64,000 nucleotides of DNA, from the NCBI RefSeq assembly GCF_030253575.1, contig NC_080558.1:19188611-19252610 (forward strand). Direction: 5' to 3'. The translations under genes were made by a program, and so were the position numbers. Positions 1 to 12,759 of this stretch are shown here, piece after piece (position 1 is the first letter of the stretch; every line of letters starts with the position of its first letter). The notes under the pieces are model-generated. The model worked only from the letters and a program-made list of their open reading frames with translations. It did not search any database and had not been told where the DNA came from. Source of the stretch: Rhododendron vialii (Eukaryota > Streptophyta > Magnoliopsida > Ericales > Ericaceae).

Positions 1-1390
1 CTTTATGAGCTCTTCATCCATTGGATACATTGGCGGAACTGCAAGCACACAAAACAATTAACAAACCAGCCTGTGGACAGAAATTAAAGGTTTAAGACCA
101 CATATATGTACGTGAAATTAAAGGTTCTTTCAACCCAACAATTAACAAACCAGCCTGTGGACAGAAATTCTGACTCCACCGACCTGACCATTCAAGACCT
201 TCTTCTCCTAATCACATGGAGGAACTGACTCTACCCCTGTTCTCTTCGAACATTTATACTCATTCAAATTTATCATTTTCTTCTTCAAATTTTATAAAAA
301 AACAAACCTCCGCGAGGACATCTTCGAACAAGTCTCTCGAGGTATTCTTTGCACTTTCTCTCTCCTGTAGCCATGAAAGCATAAGCTGTTGCAGAGGGCG
401 AGTGAAACAAAGAGCCATCCTGGTTCATGCTCTTTAGTATGATTTCTCTATCGATGTTACGTGTGGATGGTAAAGCTTCTAGGAACGACAGTAATGGAGG
501 ATAGCACTGGTAATCATTTACGTCTCCTTCCCTACAAATGTGTGCTTTTATGTTAATTACTTTTAACATGGAATAGCTATTCTACTGCTCGAGCATCACC
601 TTTGAGATGTGCACGTCACGTTCCTGCTTTCATTATAGTTTTTCCATAGCCATATTTATTTTACTAATGCACAAAATAAGAAATTATCTACATGTGAATA
701 AAACTTACGTTTCAAGAAATTGTTCCCCCTTCAGTAGAACATCTGCGAGTACTCCTTTTACCTCATCGGCAACACCTAAACCTGTGGCTTGGGCTAATTC
801 AACCATTGCAGGGAAAACAATTGTAAACCAACGAGGAAGACTGTGATGTCTTTCTTTCAATAGCGTCTCTGAATTTTCACGAACAAACGCTAACCCTAGC
901 ATGAGAAAAACAAGGACACGTTCATGTAACAAGATACTATTAAATTGGGACGGATAAAGTATTATATTTTTTTTTGAAAAATCTCTTTATTTTGCATGCA
1001 TGACAATTCTAGCTAGGCTAAAATTTTCTTTGTACTTCATTAATTGATTGTACCTTTGTTTATATTTGTATCTCCAAGGTTCCACTTTTTGAGTGCAACA
1101 GTACAAGCTAGAGTCGAAGGAAGGCTATCAATGGTAGGAAGACCATTCATATCTCTCTCCCCCCAAAACCCTTCTTCTTTCTGGTTATTCAAAACCCATT
1201 CCAAGCAACCCTTGAACATAGGGCCGCAGCATTGTTCAAGCTTATTAGGGTTTTCAGCTGGAATCATGGCCAGCCATGCAGTATCATACGCAGACGCAGA
1301 AACAAATGAGTTGTAAACATCAAAGGTTGAGAAAATCTCTTCCCTGACCTTCTTAACTAGAGTTTCAATGGAAAATGGCGAGGATTCCAT
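1..1390 (-). CDS. Diterpene synthase (TPS-e/f, geranyllinalool-synthase-like), copy A, 5' part
   Basis: The first four exons of a class I diterpene synthase. By homology the likely reaction is GGPP to (E,E)-geranyllinalool, the precursor of the volatile TMTT. Exon 1 (1054-1390) starts at ATG 1390 and carries SAYDTAWLAM, typical of three-domain TPSs; there is no obvious plastid transit peptide, as in known geranyllinalool synthases. Exon 2 (709-895) reads GLAFVRENSETLL. Exon 3 (308-531) reads CYPPLLSFLEALPS and SPSATAYAFMATG. Exon 4 (1-38) begins VPPMYPMDEELIK and leaves the window. All introns seen are GT-AG and the phases join (1, 2, 1) without a stop, so this part could be functional. The catalytic DDxxD region lies outside, so product and integrity are unproven. 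Another TPS-e/f enzyme is possible. Confidence 0.9.
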
Positions 1391-1460
1391 AGTATCAGGA
1401 GAGAAAGAAAACTAGGGATGTTTATTAAATGGATGGTTTGGAATCACGAGAACCCAACAT

Positions 1461-1472
1461 GCTATTTATAGC
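1461..1472 (-). promoter_or_regulatory. Likely TATA box of terpene synthase copy A
   Basis: Read on the minus strand this is GCTATAAATAGC, a good plant TATA box about 75 bases upstream of the copy A start codon. That spacing leaves a short 5' leader, which is plausible. No transcript start can be proven from sequence. This segment has no counterpart in the pseudogene copy B. Confidence 0.6.
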
Positions 1473-2870
1473 TAGGAATGTTTATTAGAGTTGTGCACTG
1501 ACAATGACTTGATCCATATAAGGCTGAAAATGAACCAATTAGCAATTCGAGGCTTGGTTCGTTAAGGGCCTTGATGAACTTGGTTCTTTTAGCATATGAC
1601 TAACTCTAGCTCGACTCATGTAAACAAAGACGGAGCTAGAATTTTTTGTGTAGGACGAACAAATATACATAATAATAAAAAAAAAATGGATGATAGTTTT
1701 ATTTTAAATATAAAAGCAGGGTTTATAAAAATTATCGAGAAGGCGACAGCCCTACCAGCTCCTCTCTGACTCTATCCTTGCATGTAAATAAGCTTGGTTC
1801 CTTAGATCATTTGATATACTTGAACCTTGCTCAAGCTGTCAAAATACTAATCAAGCAGAAATTTGAAGTAGATTAATAATAGGGCTTAATTTGAGCTCGA
1901 GCAAAGTTTAAGTTCATTGAATTTCAAATAAGTCGAGCTCAAATAGCGGCTCTTTTGTAATCTACTTCCGCTCCAAAAAAGAAAAAAACGTACTGTATAT
2001 TTAGTGGGAGTTCAACCGGCCCCATGCATTTAGACCTGTTTATAAACGTGGTCTAGCCGTCTAAATATGTAGGCTTCCTTAACTGGTACGGTGGAGTATA
2101 TATCACTATGATCATACTAGTCAGTCAAGAACAGAAAGTGACGGCTCACTGGTTTGAATTTTTGTTTTTTTGAATAGACATAGGTTTGAATTTTGATTCC
2201 CATGTTTCGAAATATGTAGGCTTCCTCGTACAATTTGTCCCTTCTTCAAAAATGAAAATTCAAATACGAAACCTTACTTTGGTTTCATATTATTCATTGC
2301 ACATGTCTACAAACCTGAACATTTCACAGTTTGGCTCAGTTCGGCTCGTTCACAATGAATATAATCATGGTACTTGTTACAAAGAAATGTAATAGGCAAA
2401 AGTCATATAATTACAATTTCGTGGATTATACAAACTGAATAACCAGCTACCAGCTACAACAAATTAGGATAAACTGATAAGCGAACCGAACCGTATTTTA
2501 CACAGATTTTTTAAAATAGATTCGCTGCCTACCGAGGATGTTTGAAGTTGCATCGTTGCCTATTTCCAAAATAATTCGACTAGAACCACAGCCCATGAAA
2601 CATTACCGTAAGCTGCCTTGATGAACAAATTAATCATCTATATACGTCTCTCTCACGCAATGAATGACGCTTGTAATATATATTTAGAATTCAAAAATCA
2701 AGTGTGTATCTCATGAAAACGGAACTGTCTCCTCTTATAACCAATGTGAGACCCACAAGATTAATTCTAAATTAAAGTAGTAGTAATTACTTTAATGAGA
2801 GCTTCACAAAACTATTCATACCAAATTGATCAGTAGCTCCTTATAAATATGTTGATAATAATGCTACACG

Positions 2871-3013
2871 CATAATAATTCAAATACAATACCAAACATA
2901 ACATCTCACATATATGTGGGACTCACACTTACAACCTCCCATATACTTGTGGGCCCACATGTATGTGAGACAGTGAGAGATTGTATTTTGTATTGTATTT
3001 GAATTATTGTATG
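2871..3013. mobile_element. Small hairpin MITE, present in both duplicated segments
   Basis: The ends are inverted copies of each other: ATAATAATTCAAATACAATA at the left and its near complement at the right, around a core where CATATATGTG and CCACATGTATGTGAG also pair. The partner copy lies at 55938-56068, so insertion came before the segmental duplication. Family not identified. Confidence 0.6.
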
Positions 3014-3031
3014 AGTACCATTTTTGCATAA

Positions 3032-3213
3032 GTGCTACACACACAACCGATCTCTATCCATCAATTATTGCAATAAACGGCTATGATTCGCTCAAATTTT
3101 TTCGTAGAAAAGTTAAAATTTTCTCTGGAAGATCTTTTTTTTTAAATTTAGAGCGTCCAAAAATATCTGAATATGCAAAATTAGACGCACAAATTAGTTG
3201 TGTGTATAGCATT
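3032..3213. mobile_element. Small MITE with GTGCTACACACACAACC ends
   Basis: The left end GTGCTACACACACAACC matches the inverse of the right end TTGTGTGTATAGCATT with one or two differences. The interior is AT-rich and non-coding. The matching copy in the duplicated segment is 56088-56296, with an extra internal stretch near its left end. Confidence 0.55.
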
Positions 3214-3981
3214 TTTTTTTTTTTTATCTTGATAACAAATCATTTCTCTACGAAGAACACCAAAGTAGTACACACTAGTGACTAAGACAATAGGGACCCA
3301 CGTCACGTGTACTTTTGCATAACGTGTTGAATAATACGGAGTCCTACGAATTCAAGCACATGCACGTGCAGCACGTCTCTTTGTGACGGCCATTTCCTAC
3401 GTACGGTACTGTCTATGTTTTTCCGGCTGACTGGCCCTCAAATTAATTAATTGGAGTACCAAATTCCAAATGCGGCGGCCACTCATATGATATTGATCGG
3501 TCTTGAGTTCACATACTATATGCATATAATTAGTACTAGCTATTACTTCCGATAAAATGTTTGAGTTTTTTTTGGATAATGCAGAGAGTGTTCAAGGTCA
3601 GCTTGCGCGTACCTCATATTAATTCTTACAATTATTCCCACAGCCGTTTCATACTCTTACACGGGAGGGTGAGGTGGCTCCAAAAGTTGTTGGCAAAAAA
3701 AATTAAGCATGAGACTTTAAAATGGAGCAAACACATAAGCCTCGTGCGAAGACCACTTGGCCAAACCAATTGAGTTGTACACGAGTAGCTTGCACTAGGT
3801 TCAACTCGCAAACAACTCGAGCTCGAGTTGGTAAATAACTCGGCTCATTTATAAAAGCTCAACTTTTTTAGTAAACGAACCGAGCTTGAACACCTCGATA
3901 CTAAACCGAACTCGAGCCAGCAGACTAGTGTTGGGAAATCAGAGCTGCGCGCTCAGACTCACAACGAACAAAAAACACTCA

Positions 3982-4329
3982 AGATCTTGGGATACTATTG
4001 TCATAGAAAACAAACCAGCGAAAAAGGAACAGAAAAAAACAGAACACACAAATATACGAGACTCGACAACTTGCCTACGTCTCCAGAAGTCACACCAATC
4101 CACTATGAAGAAAATTAAAAATTACAAGTCTTCTCTTTTCTCTCTCAGAAAAGTTTTATCTTGCACTCTCTCTCTAGAATCTTTCTTTATGTACGGCATT
4201 AAGAAATAAATGAATACAGCAATTGATATTTATATGCAAACTCTAAGTGACAGTTGGACCCCTCCAATCGACTTAGGCCGCGAGACCTCTCCTAGGAGCG
4301 AGACCCCACCGCGAGACACCTCCTACTGT
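3982..4329. other. Non-coding spacer
   Basis: AT-rich DNA just beyond the end of the duplication. Its open frames have no recognisable domain. No gene or repeat seen here. Confidence 0.5.
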
Positions 4330-5372
4330 CACTACAAGAAAAATCACCATTGTCAACTAACATATTAGTCGGCAAATGTGGGCTATTTAGTTGGCAAATA
4401 TTTTTCCCAACTAAAAACTTTGGTTGGGAACTTAGTCGGTGAAGGACAGTTGGCAAATGGTTTGGCCGACCCAAAAAAGTTTAGTCGGGTAAGATATACC
4501 TTTGCCGACTAAAATATCCCAACAAAATACTTAGTCACCATTTTGACATTTAGTCGGGAAATGTGTTTTAATTATCACCGACTAATAGTTTAGTCAGTAA
4601 ATGTCTTTTCGAATCAACTAATTTGTGGCCTATTGCCAACTAAACTTTAGTCGGAAAATATGTTTTAATTATCACTGACTAATTGTTGTCGGTGAATGTC
4701 TTTTCGAATCAACTAATTTGTGGTTTATTGTTGACTAAACTTTAGTCGGGAAATGTGTTTTAATTATCACTGACTAATTTTTGTCGGTGAACGTCTTTTC
4801 GAATCAATTAATTTGTGGTTTATTGCCAACTAAACTTGTAACGCTCCGAATTTTGGGAACGTTAAATAGGTAAGTTCATTGAAAAACTGAATAGAGTCTG
4901 GCTCGATATTACATCATAACTCTCGCAAGAGTACTCTTATTTAACAAAAAACAGGAAGACTAGGGTTCCTATCTACTGCTCCGCCTGCTATTCCATTCTA
5001 GCAAGCTCTTCGGCTCCAAAAGCTTCCGTACAGCTCACTCTGTTCATCTACAAAGTCTGACACATTAATTATACCAGCGTCGCCCCCAGTATAATATGTC
5101 AGGGTCACCAAAAGGTAACACCATAAGCTACAGAAGCTCAATAGAATAACCATACCCACTAACCCTTAACTTACAAATAATAGATCATAAAATTAACGAT
5201 TTCCATATAGTACATGCATATCAAAAAATAGTTAACAATGACATATTCATATTCGTTATTCATCTATCGTTGGTGTCCATAATTTCTAAATTTCTCCTAC
5301 GCGTCATTTCATAGACCGTGTCACTGGTTTCACTTCCCATTTACCAAATCAACATTTTCAAAATCCGTTTTA

Positions 5373-5580
5373 CACACCCAACCTCGGTTCCACCGCGCCG
5401 GTCTCCTGAGTATCCTCACAATGGTTTCGTCGCGCCGGGTTTCCATTGGCACACAAAAATTTGCATTGGCTCATTTTCGTGGATAACCAAGCTACACACC
5501 CAACCTCGGTTCCGTCGCTCCGATCTCTCGAGTATCCTTACAATGGTTTCGCCGCGCCAGGTTCCCATTGGCACACACAC
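5373..5580. repeat. Tandem duplication inside solo LTR A (about 119 bp period)
   Basis: The phrase ACACACCCAACCTCGGTTCC occurs at about 5373 and again about 119 bases later, each followed by a TATCCT..CAATGGTTTCG block and CATTGGCACACA. Related duplicated blocks occur in LTR copy B near 21330-21500, so this is a family trait of the LTR rather than a gene. Confidence 0.7.
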
Positions 5581-6877
5581 ACACACACCACACAATGGGC
5601 TACCATGTCCGGCCACATTCCGATTTCCAAAATATTTCTCTTTTTCAAACACCTTTTTCCATTAACCACACCCTAGGTGTCATGTTTATACTTTTCGATT
5701 TCTGTCTCTCGTTTTCATGCAACGACTCCGCGGTAGGACTTTTCACATACGTAATCATAAATCATTCATTGTAATCTTGAAACTAAACCAACAAGAACAT
5801 CCAACTCTATATTACTAATCATGCTCAATCACCACTTAAAGCATAATGCCACATGTACGGACGCCTTTGAAGTGAAAATCACTTATGCTTTATCACACAA
5901 CAAGTAATACAAACAATTCATGTATACATGCTCATAAACATCCAAAAGATCAAAATACAAATACTTGTAATCAAGTGTTAAATTCTTATCTTTCAAAATC
6001 CGTTCTTTCTACCTTTGTGGGAAATTCTGAACAACATATGTTTATTAGAGTAAAAGTCAATTATTCCAATATATTCATACTTCCGTTAGCAAAAATAAGT
6101 TTGTTTAACTATTATGCAATCCAAACATTAAAAGCAATAAACCACTTTATGTACTTAGAGAAAGTAGTTAGGGACATTCTACGTATACTTTGGGATAATG
6201 AGGACGGAAAAATTTACTGTTCTTCTTGGCGGTAGGACAGCTACGGAAGGTGAGTTGGCTATCGGACGGAGTAACTTTCTATGGTAAGCTTCAGGTAGTT
6301 TCGAAAGAGAAAAGTTTCTCTCGAAACTAGTTCTTGACTAAGCTACTAAACTTTTATGGATCGAAGGGTGGTTGAATGGCTGTCTAGTAGCGATCTAGGA
6401 TGAGTTTCTTGAAGAATTTCAAGAGGAAACTCAAGAACACTAAGAACAAAGTAAGAACAAGTAAGAACACAAGATTTCTAGAGAGAGAAGTTGGAAGGCT
6501 TAAAGGTGTGAGTTGAATGGTGAGAATGAGGTGTTATTTATAGCAAAAATCTTGGCTTCCATTGGCAAGACTAACTTCTATTATCCAAGGGATAAATTTT
6601 TTCCTAGCAATTATCATCCAATGGGTAAAGGAGCAATTATAATAGGTATGGCCTTGAAGTGACAAATCATGAAGGGTTATTGGTCTAGTCTTGTCCTAGG
6701 ATGACTTGCTTGCAAGAAAGAACAAAATAAAGTCTAGAAATGGGTTGTCACATTGTACCTAGACTTGAGTGTGAAGTTGGTCAAAGTAGGTAACTTATTA
6801 GGGTGTACAAAATACATGCACACACTCCACCCTCTCCCTCACTCTCTCAGCCTCCCTATCCTCTCTCCTCTTGGCTT

Positions 6878-6878
<1 letters not shown>

Positions 6879-6941
<63 letters not shown>

Positions 6942-6967
6942 GTACAATGTGTGTGTGTGTGTGTGTA
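6879..6967. repeat. (CT)n/(GT)n microsatellite in solo LTR A
   Basis: About 60 bases of CT repeats are followed by a short (GT)n and AT-rich tail. Read on the minus strand it is a (GA)n tract upstream of the LTR TATA box. All three LTR copies of this family have one. Confidence 0.9.
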
Positions 6968-8476
6968 TATATATCTATATATCTAGAGAAAATCTAGGAA
7001 AGCAACTTTGGTGGGCAATTTAGGTTTAGGGCTATAAGTTTTAGGTTGGCATGCATGGCAAGGCTAAGTTTGTTTCTTTTGGAAGCAAAATGATGGCTTC
7101 CTATGGTCCACGAGTTGTCTTGTCAAATCTATATACACATTGGCAAGTCTAGTTTCTATTATCCAATGGATAAAAAATTCCCTAACAACTATTATCCAAT
7201 CAATAGAGGAATAATGATGACAAGTAAGGTTGAAATGACTAGACATGGTTAGATCCAAGTAGACTTATAAGGCTAGGGAGAGGTAATGATTAAAGGTGGG
7301 GATCTTAATGACTAGTTAATACCTAATGGGTAACATTTCTCCTAGCAACCATACATGTATCTATACATATATATACTAGGTATACTTAGGTCCTAATAGG
7401 TTTAAGAAACGGTAATGATAAAGTTTAAGCTTTCAAAGGTAATCCTATAGACCAATGGTTAACCATTTCCTATAAAGTGATCACAGTCATGATTATACTA
7501 AGTCATAAGTGCTACTTTTAGAGTATTATGATTACTATCTTTGTTCAATGGTTCTTAAATGCTACGGAAAGGTAACTAAGTCAATTGGTACTTGGGTTTG
7601 CCTTACTAAATGGTTGGAAATAAAACCTATTACCAAAAGGATATGAATTTTTCTAACAACTATCGTTCAATGGGTAAAGAGAAAAGATATACTTGGAAGA
7701 TGTAATGATGAGGAATAAAGTCAAGATTTGACTAGTCAAGAAAGTGCAATGATTTCTTAGTCTGGGGTTGGAAGGGTTCAATTAGAGTGTAGAAAGGTTC
7801 ATAAGGTTCAAGAGTGGGTAAAATCTTCACCTAAAAATTTGGAGGGTTCATAAGGTTCATCTAAAGTTAGGAGAATGTAACTAGGTGAAATGATAATTAG
7901 GTTTTTCTAACTAATCGGTTGGAAACTAATTCTGCTTGCCAAGTAGGATTTCTAGCCAAGAAATACAATTTAAAGATTTTATTTAACTTGCTAGAAACAT
8001 ATACAAGTGCTTCTACAAGCATACTTGTCTTTAGAAAATGACTAAATTGTCCGGGCCGAAAAGATATAATTTTATAAGTCTCAAATCTAATTATGACGGA
8101 ATATTAGAAATTAAAACGAAATTTTTAGAAGCAAATCCAAGTGATTAAAATAAAATTTAAATATTTAACGAAATTTTTATTTACCGAAAATCAGGGTCGT
8201 TACAAAACTTTAGTCGGAAAATATGTTTTAATTATCACCGACTAATTGTTTAGTCAATAAATGTCTTTTCGAATTAACTAATTTGTGGCCTATTGCCAAC
8301 TAAACTTTACTTGAGAAATTTGTTTTAATTATCACCGACTAATAGTTTTGTCAGTAAATATTTTTCAAATCAACTAATTTGTGGCCTATTGCCAACTAAA
8401 CTTTAGTAACAAAATAAAAAAATTCAAGCTCAATAACAAAATGTATCCAAACCCTGTGGACCGCAAAATACTAACC

Positions 8477-8706
8477 CCGTTCCAGAACACCTTCTTAAAA
8501 AATAAGTACTTATTTCACATTTTTTAACTCAAAAATAATGTAAATAAAAAATTATTTTTTTATTTTTTTTGCACCGTATACAAGATCTCGATAACATCTA
8601 TCAAACAAGATCCATATTGCTAGGAAAATTATTTGCGTAAACATATTATTTTTGAGCTTGAAATTGCATTCTTAAAAAATAAGTACTTAAAATGAGTTCC
8701 GGAACG
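8477..8706. mobile_element. MITE-like element with GTTCCAGAAC ends
   Basis: Left end CGTTCCAGAACACCTTCTTA and right end CTTAAAATGAGTTCCGGAACG are inverted partners, each next to an AAAAAATAAGTACTTA block. A related element lies at about 58372-58572. Interior is AT-rich and non-coding. No clear target duplication was found. Confidence 0.6.
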
Positions 8707-8989
8707 AAAAAAATAGTTCAACTTCAACAAACGGATAACCAAAAAAAATCCAAGCACATCCACAATCAAAGACCAACTTCGATCTTCATAATCAATAACC
8801 AACATACTACACGATACTCCATTGAAATGCCGTCTCTGTAAAAAATCAAAAAAAAAAAAAAACAATCCATCATTAGTATTTATGAACTAGTGTATCCCAT
8901 TGCACAAAGCATGAACATAGTAAATACTAACTAATTAGAAGCTCGAACAAAAATTATCTTGACATAATTATGCATACAGAAATAACTAC

Positions 8990-9214
8990 TTCCTCCGTCT
9001 CTTTTTAAGTGTCCTACTTCGTAACTCCAACTTATTAAAAAAACATCATCATTATACCTTTCACATCAATTTTTCTTCCACTTTCTCTACTTACCCATCA
9101 TCATTACACTTTTACTCAGTAATTTTTCAAAATAAAATCTTCTTTTAGGGACAAAATAGATAATGCACCAATTTTTACCCACTACTTTACAAAATAGACA
9201 CTTATTAAGGGACA
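8990..9214. mobile_element. Stowaway-like MITE, right end lost
   Basis: It begins TACTTCCTCCGTCTCTTTTT, the typical Stowaway (Tc1/mariner) terminus, and is closely related to the complete copy at 47988-48265. The right-hand GACGGATGGAATA end is missing: after AAGGGACAATAACAGG the similarity stops. Confidence 0.7.
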
Positions 9215-10350
9215 ATAACAGGCGTGTAAATGTTCACAACGCGCCCCTTAATTTATCATTGCAAAGTCTATTTTTATATTATTATTTAGAGATTTATGCT
9301 TTATTTTTGTGTTATAGGTATTTGAAGGTTTGATACAAAAATAGCGCAAAGTTGAGATTTTTTGATGTCCAGGCAAAGCCCATTATCAAAATAGTGTTAA
9401 TTCGTGGGTCCATTGACAATTGGAAACTACTACTGATCGGGGAGCTAATTGGCCAAGAAAATTGGGCTTGCACTTTGTTCATTAGGTGGGCCCATGCAAT
9501 AGTAGTACCAACATGTGGCTGCCTTTGATCAAAGGCCGGTTTGTAAAGAGTGATGCTACAGACTAGGACATCAGCGCATGCTCCAACCCATGATCACTAT
9601 GATTGGTTCAAATTATTATCCTGTGTGGTGTAATTTAGTTACACGTAGTGCATCTATATGTACTAATTACTCTTTTTTCCTACTACTTCTTATAATTACA
9701 GTTCAATCCTAATTCTGAAATGGTTTTGCTCTTCGATACTGACACTGTGCTTCAGTTAACTGTTGCTCTAAAACTCTAAGCTTATCCTATTCTTTTCCTA
9801 TGAATCTAGTTAGAGTGATACTAGATCTAGGTCTGCTTGTATATAAAGCTATATTTAGAAGTCTATTTATTAAAAGGTTTTGAGTAAATATTTCTTCTTC
9901 TAATCTACGAATGTAAATCAAGATATGTTCTTCTTTGTTCATGTATGCAAAGATAAGATATGAGTTTTTTTAATCAATTATTTGTAAATCCTACTCTGTA
10001 CTTACCACCACATGATCCAGATAAACTGTTTAAAATAAACTGGATATTGTAAATGGAATGATATATCTGATTACCCATTAATTAATCTTTCTTTTCATCA
10101 TCACTTTATTCTGTGTGTCAAAATCTTTTCAAAGGAATTTCTTACTTTCCTTCTTAACCTACCTCCGAATACTATGTTCCCTCAACGCCACTTTCTGGCA
10201 AAACGGGTTTAAGACTCAAGAAGGCTTTATGGTTTAAAGGCCTGAAGCCATTACTTCTTAAAAATTTTGAATTTTAAATACTGGTGATAATCAAAACTGG
10301 ATTAAAATCTTTGGGTAATACAGACATATAATTCATACAATATTCATCTT
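9215..10350. other. Anonymous AT-rich spacer, perhaps with the downstream edge of the viral insert
   Basis: No ORF of note and no recognisable repeat ends. The viral leader and terminator may extend into the right-hand part (about 9800-10350), but without a reference genome the viral-host junction cannot be placed. Confidence 0.4.
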
Positions 10351-10565
10351 ATTTATGATCATGGGGGTGTTCCCTTTCGGGAGTCCCTAAAGAACAATAA
10401 AGAGCTGAAGAGAAACTTACAATATTATTAACTGCAAACTGCTAATTACAAAGATCAAAGGCTCAATTGCTGAAGATTGACTCGACCAAATACAAATGCA
10501 ACAAATGCTTACAGGTAGCAAGTGTTCAAGTGTTAGGAGAGTCGTGAGTACAACTGAAAGACTCA

Positions 10566-10580
10566 ACTCTTTTTATAGAC
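10566..10580 (-). promoter_or_regulatory. Candidate pregenomic RNA promoter TATA box
   Basis: The minus strand reads GTCTATAAAAAGAG in the intergenic region after the transactivator frame, the expected place for the viral 35S-like promoter. About 100 bases upstream (near 10673) a TGACG motif recalls the as-1 elements of such promoters. Activity is not shown by sequence. Confidence 0.45.
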
Positions 10581-11092
10581 TGACTCAAAATTAAGATGAC
10601 TGGCAACCGATTAAGAAAAGAGATTCGGTTTTTTCAAAAGAAAAGTAGATGCCGTGTGATCACTGGCCCGCATCGTCACATCTTTCAACTTTCCTTTGAA
10701 AAAGAAGACCCTCTATTATTGTTACAAAGACAGATGTCCAAAAGTAACTGAACTCGTTATTTCTCTGGCTGGTGAAGAGTTGTTGAAACAGTAAAAGTGG
10801 TTGATTATTTCTCTGGCTGGTGAAGAGTGGTGGGAATAGTTGTATTCTGCTTTCGGCAGGTATTTCCAAACTACTTTGCTAATAAAGTATCATCCCATGT
10901 GATGACAGTAATGCTCTCAAACTATTTTTGTCTTCATCCTTCCATGGCATTATTGAGGTTTTGGATGGCTTCATCATCAAAATCATAATCTTCATCTCCT
11001 CCATGATCAGATGGATTTGATAAACCTTCTCCTGTTAGCATTGCTCTTTGCTGGTCTTTCTGTTCCAAATAATATCTAACTAGATTATCAAA

Positions 11093-12714
11093 TCATGTTT
11101 CAAAATGAAATTTTAATTCTGGAATGTGATTATTGGACCTAATTTTTTGAAATTGGTCTTCACATACTAAAGGTGCTTTCCCATAATCATATAGACTATC
11201 ATAATGAAAACCCTCAGCTATAGTGAAGGCAATGGCATGCCTGATCTGCTTTCTTATAGAATTTGCTTCGCAAATCCATGGATCATCATTATCACAGTGA
11301 TAAATTCTTTTGAGGATTGTATTTGCAGGATTGGTGTTGATGTGAATATTGTGGTAGGCAGGGATGAGTTGTCCTGTAGATGTCCATTCTGAAAATTTTG
11401 ATTCCACTACCACTTCAACTACTGTACCTTGATCTGCCATGGAGTTGAGAACACATGCTGCAATTTTTCTTCCAAATCTGTTAGTATCTTCTGGGTCATG
11501 GAATATAATTTGTTGAATATATCCAAAATCCAAAAGAGTTACTTCTGTAATTTCCACTTTTTTATATTTGAAATTAAGATAAAAGGGTTTGAAGTGCTTC
11601 ATGTCTATGTTGGCCATAGGGATGCTGTAGACAAGTTGGCATGTACAAGTCATCCGCTCTAGAGGCGTCTGAATACAAGTTGGTTTGATCTTTGGACATG
11701 GCACCACATCTTTTTCTTGTAAATAAAGGGTTTTCCAGGAAATAGTGAGTCCTGGAATACAACCTTCATTCGGGTTGATCTTGATCAGTTCTTAGAATAA
11801 GAATTCTTGAAAATGAACTCTATCTTGCCTAGCTAAGTATTGAATATGATGGATAACATCTGGTCGAAATTTTGAAAGAAAAGTGGTTGCTTTTGGTTGC
11901 AAAAGCTCTATTGGATCACATTCCTTACTCCACTCACTCTTTTCTTCATCTTCCAGTGGGGAAGACTGCTTTCTCACTTTTACCAGTGGGGTAAAAGGGC
12001 TTCTAATTTTCTTGAGCTCCTTCTCTGATTCTAACAACTTCCTTTTGAGAGTTGTTATATCTTCTTCAAGCTTTTGTTGATTATTGATCAACTGTTGGTT
12101 AGTCTGTTCAAAATCCTGGTTTCTTCTATTTAAAAGTCTGAAATTTCTAGTCATTGTTTCGCAATGCCACAAAATCTTATTTGCTGAGAAAATGGCTGGT
12201 TAGAAAATGGTGGGTTGAAAACCTGGTTATTTTCAAAACCTGCAGTCTTAAGGGCTGCCTGAGTATTTAATCTTCTAGAAGACTCCGAAATGTAAAAATT
12301 GTTTCCAATAGTGCGATTTGCCCATTGATTGGCTTCTGTAAAGGTATGAAAACCTTTCCATGTTGATGAAGGGATTCCATCTACCTGTTTTAAAACTTCT
12401 GGTCAATAGGAATAAATTCCTGGGACACGGCCTATGGCTACACAATAAAATGAAAATCTTTTTGTTGGGTTTGACCCATTTTGTTGATTAAAGAAAATAT
12501 TTAAAGCAGTTAAACAGGCTAAGAATCTAGAAACCTCTTTGTGAGAATCCCAAAGATTATCTAAAAGACATTTATGTTCCTCACTGATATTGTGGATGAG
12601 GTACCTGAATTTGGATCTGGATTGTTCAGGGAAAACTCTGAGAGTTACACTCCCAAAGGTTAAAAACTTCTGATCTGTTCTGGTTGAACTGGTTGTATTG
12701 CTGGAAGATGCCAT
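11093..12714 (-). pseudogene. Viral transactivator/viroplasmin (Cauli_VI type), broken
   Basis: The frame opens at ATG 12714 (MASSSNTTSS). Near 12430 it has a GR.PGIYSY stretch, followed after a stop at about 12403 by sequence like the rest of the viroplasmin (Cauli_VI) fold with conserved W residues. In the family this protein forms inclusion bodies and promotes reinitiation of translation on polycistronic RNA. A lysine/glutamate-rich coiled-coil segment follows (11792-12172), then a C-terminal frame of 204 residues (11093-11707). At least two frame breaks separate these three parts. The match to Cauli_VI is moderate; the position after RNase H supports it. Confidence 0.75.
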
Positions 12715-12759
12715 CTGAAAAATTGAAAATGTTAGTATTTATTTCCCTGTATAAATAAT

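Larger units (their letters stand above)
1690..3981. repeat. Upstream region of copy A, duplicated at 54625-57040
   Basis: This block 5' of copy A aligns almost end to end with 54625-57040 in the same orientation, with many small differences. Shared landmarks are a run reading CATGTAAATAAGCTTGGTTC, the GTAGGCTTCC repeats, two hairpin MITEs, the CGGCGGCC/CATATGATATTGATC segment and the final AAAAACACTCA. Homology stops at 3981 (57040 in the partner). It holds no convincing coding sequence; the ORFs here are short and random in composition. Confidence 0.9.
4837..8204 (-). mobile_element. Solo LTR, family 1 copy A (about 3.37 kb)
   Basis: It starts TGTAACGCTCCGAATTTTGG and ends CAGGGTCGTTACA, giving the TG...CA ends of an LTR. 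It is flanked on both sides by the 5-base duplication AAACT (4832-4836 and 8205-8209). No gag, pol or second LTR is present, so it is a solo LTR from unequal recombination. On the minus strand it has a TATA box (CTATAAATAAC, near 6537) downstream of a (GA)n tract, as in the related copies at 19116-21986 and 33506-35250. The long LTR suggests Ty3/Gypsy, but without pol this is inference. Confidence 0.88.
4330..8405. mobile_element. CACTA-type element remnant with tandem subterminal repeats, split by a solo LTR
   Basis: The left end CACTACAAGAAAAATCACC is the classic terminus of plant CACTA (En/Spm) elements. It is followed by a unit of about 105 bases repeated several times (AACTAAACTTTAGTCGG ... 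TTTTAATTATCACCGACTAA ... CTTTTCGAATCAACTAATTT). The same unit resumes at 8210-8405 after the LTR inserted at 4837-8204. No opposite CTTGTAGTG end is visible, so the right side is truncated. No transposase is encoded. Confidence 0.75.
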
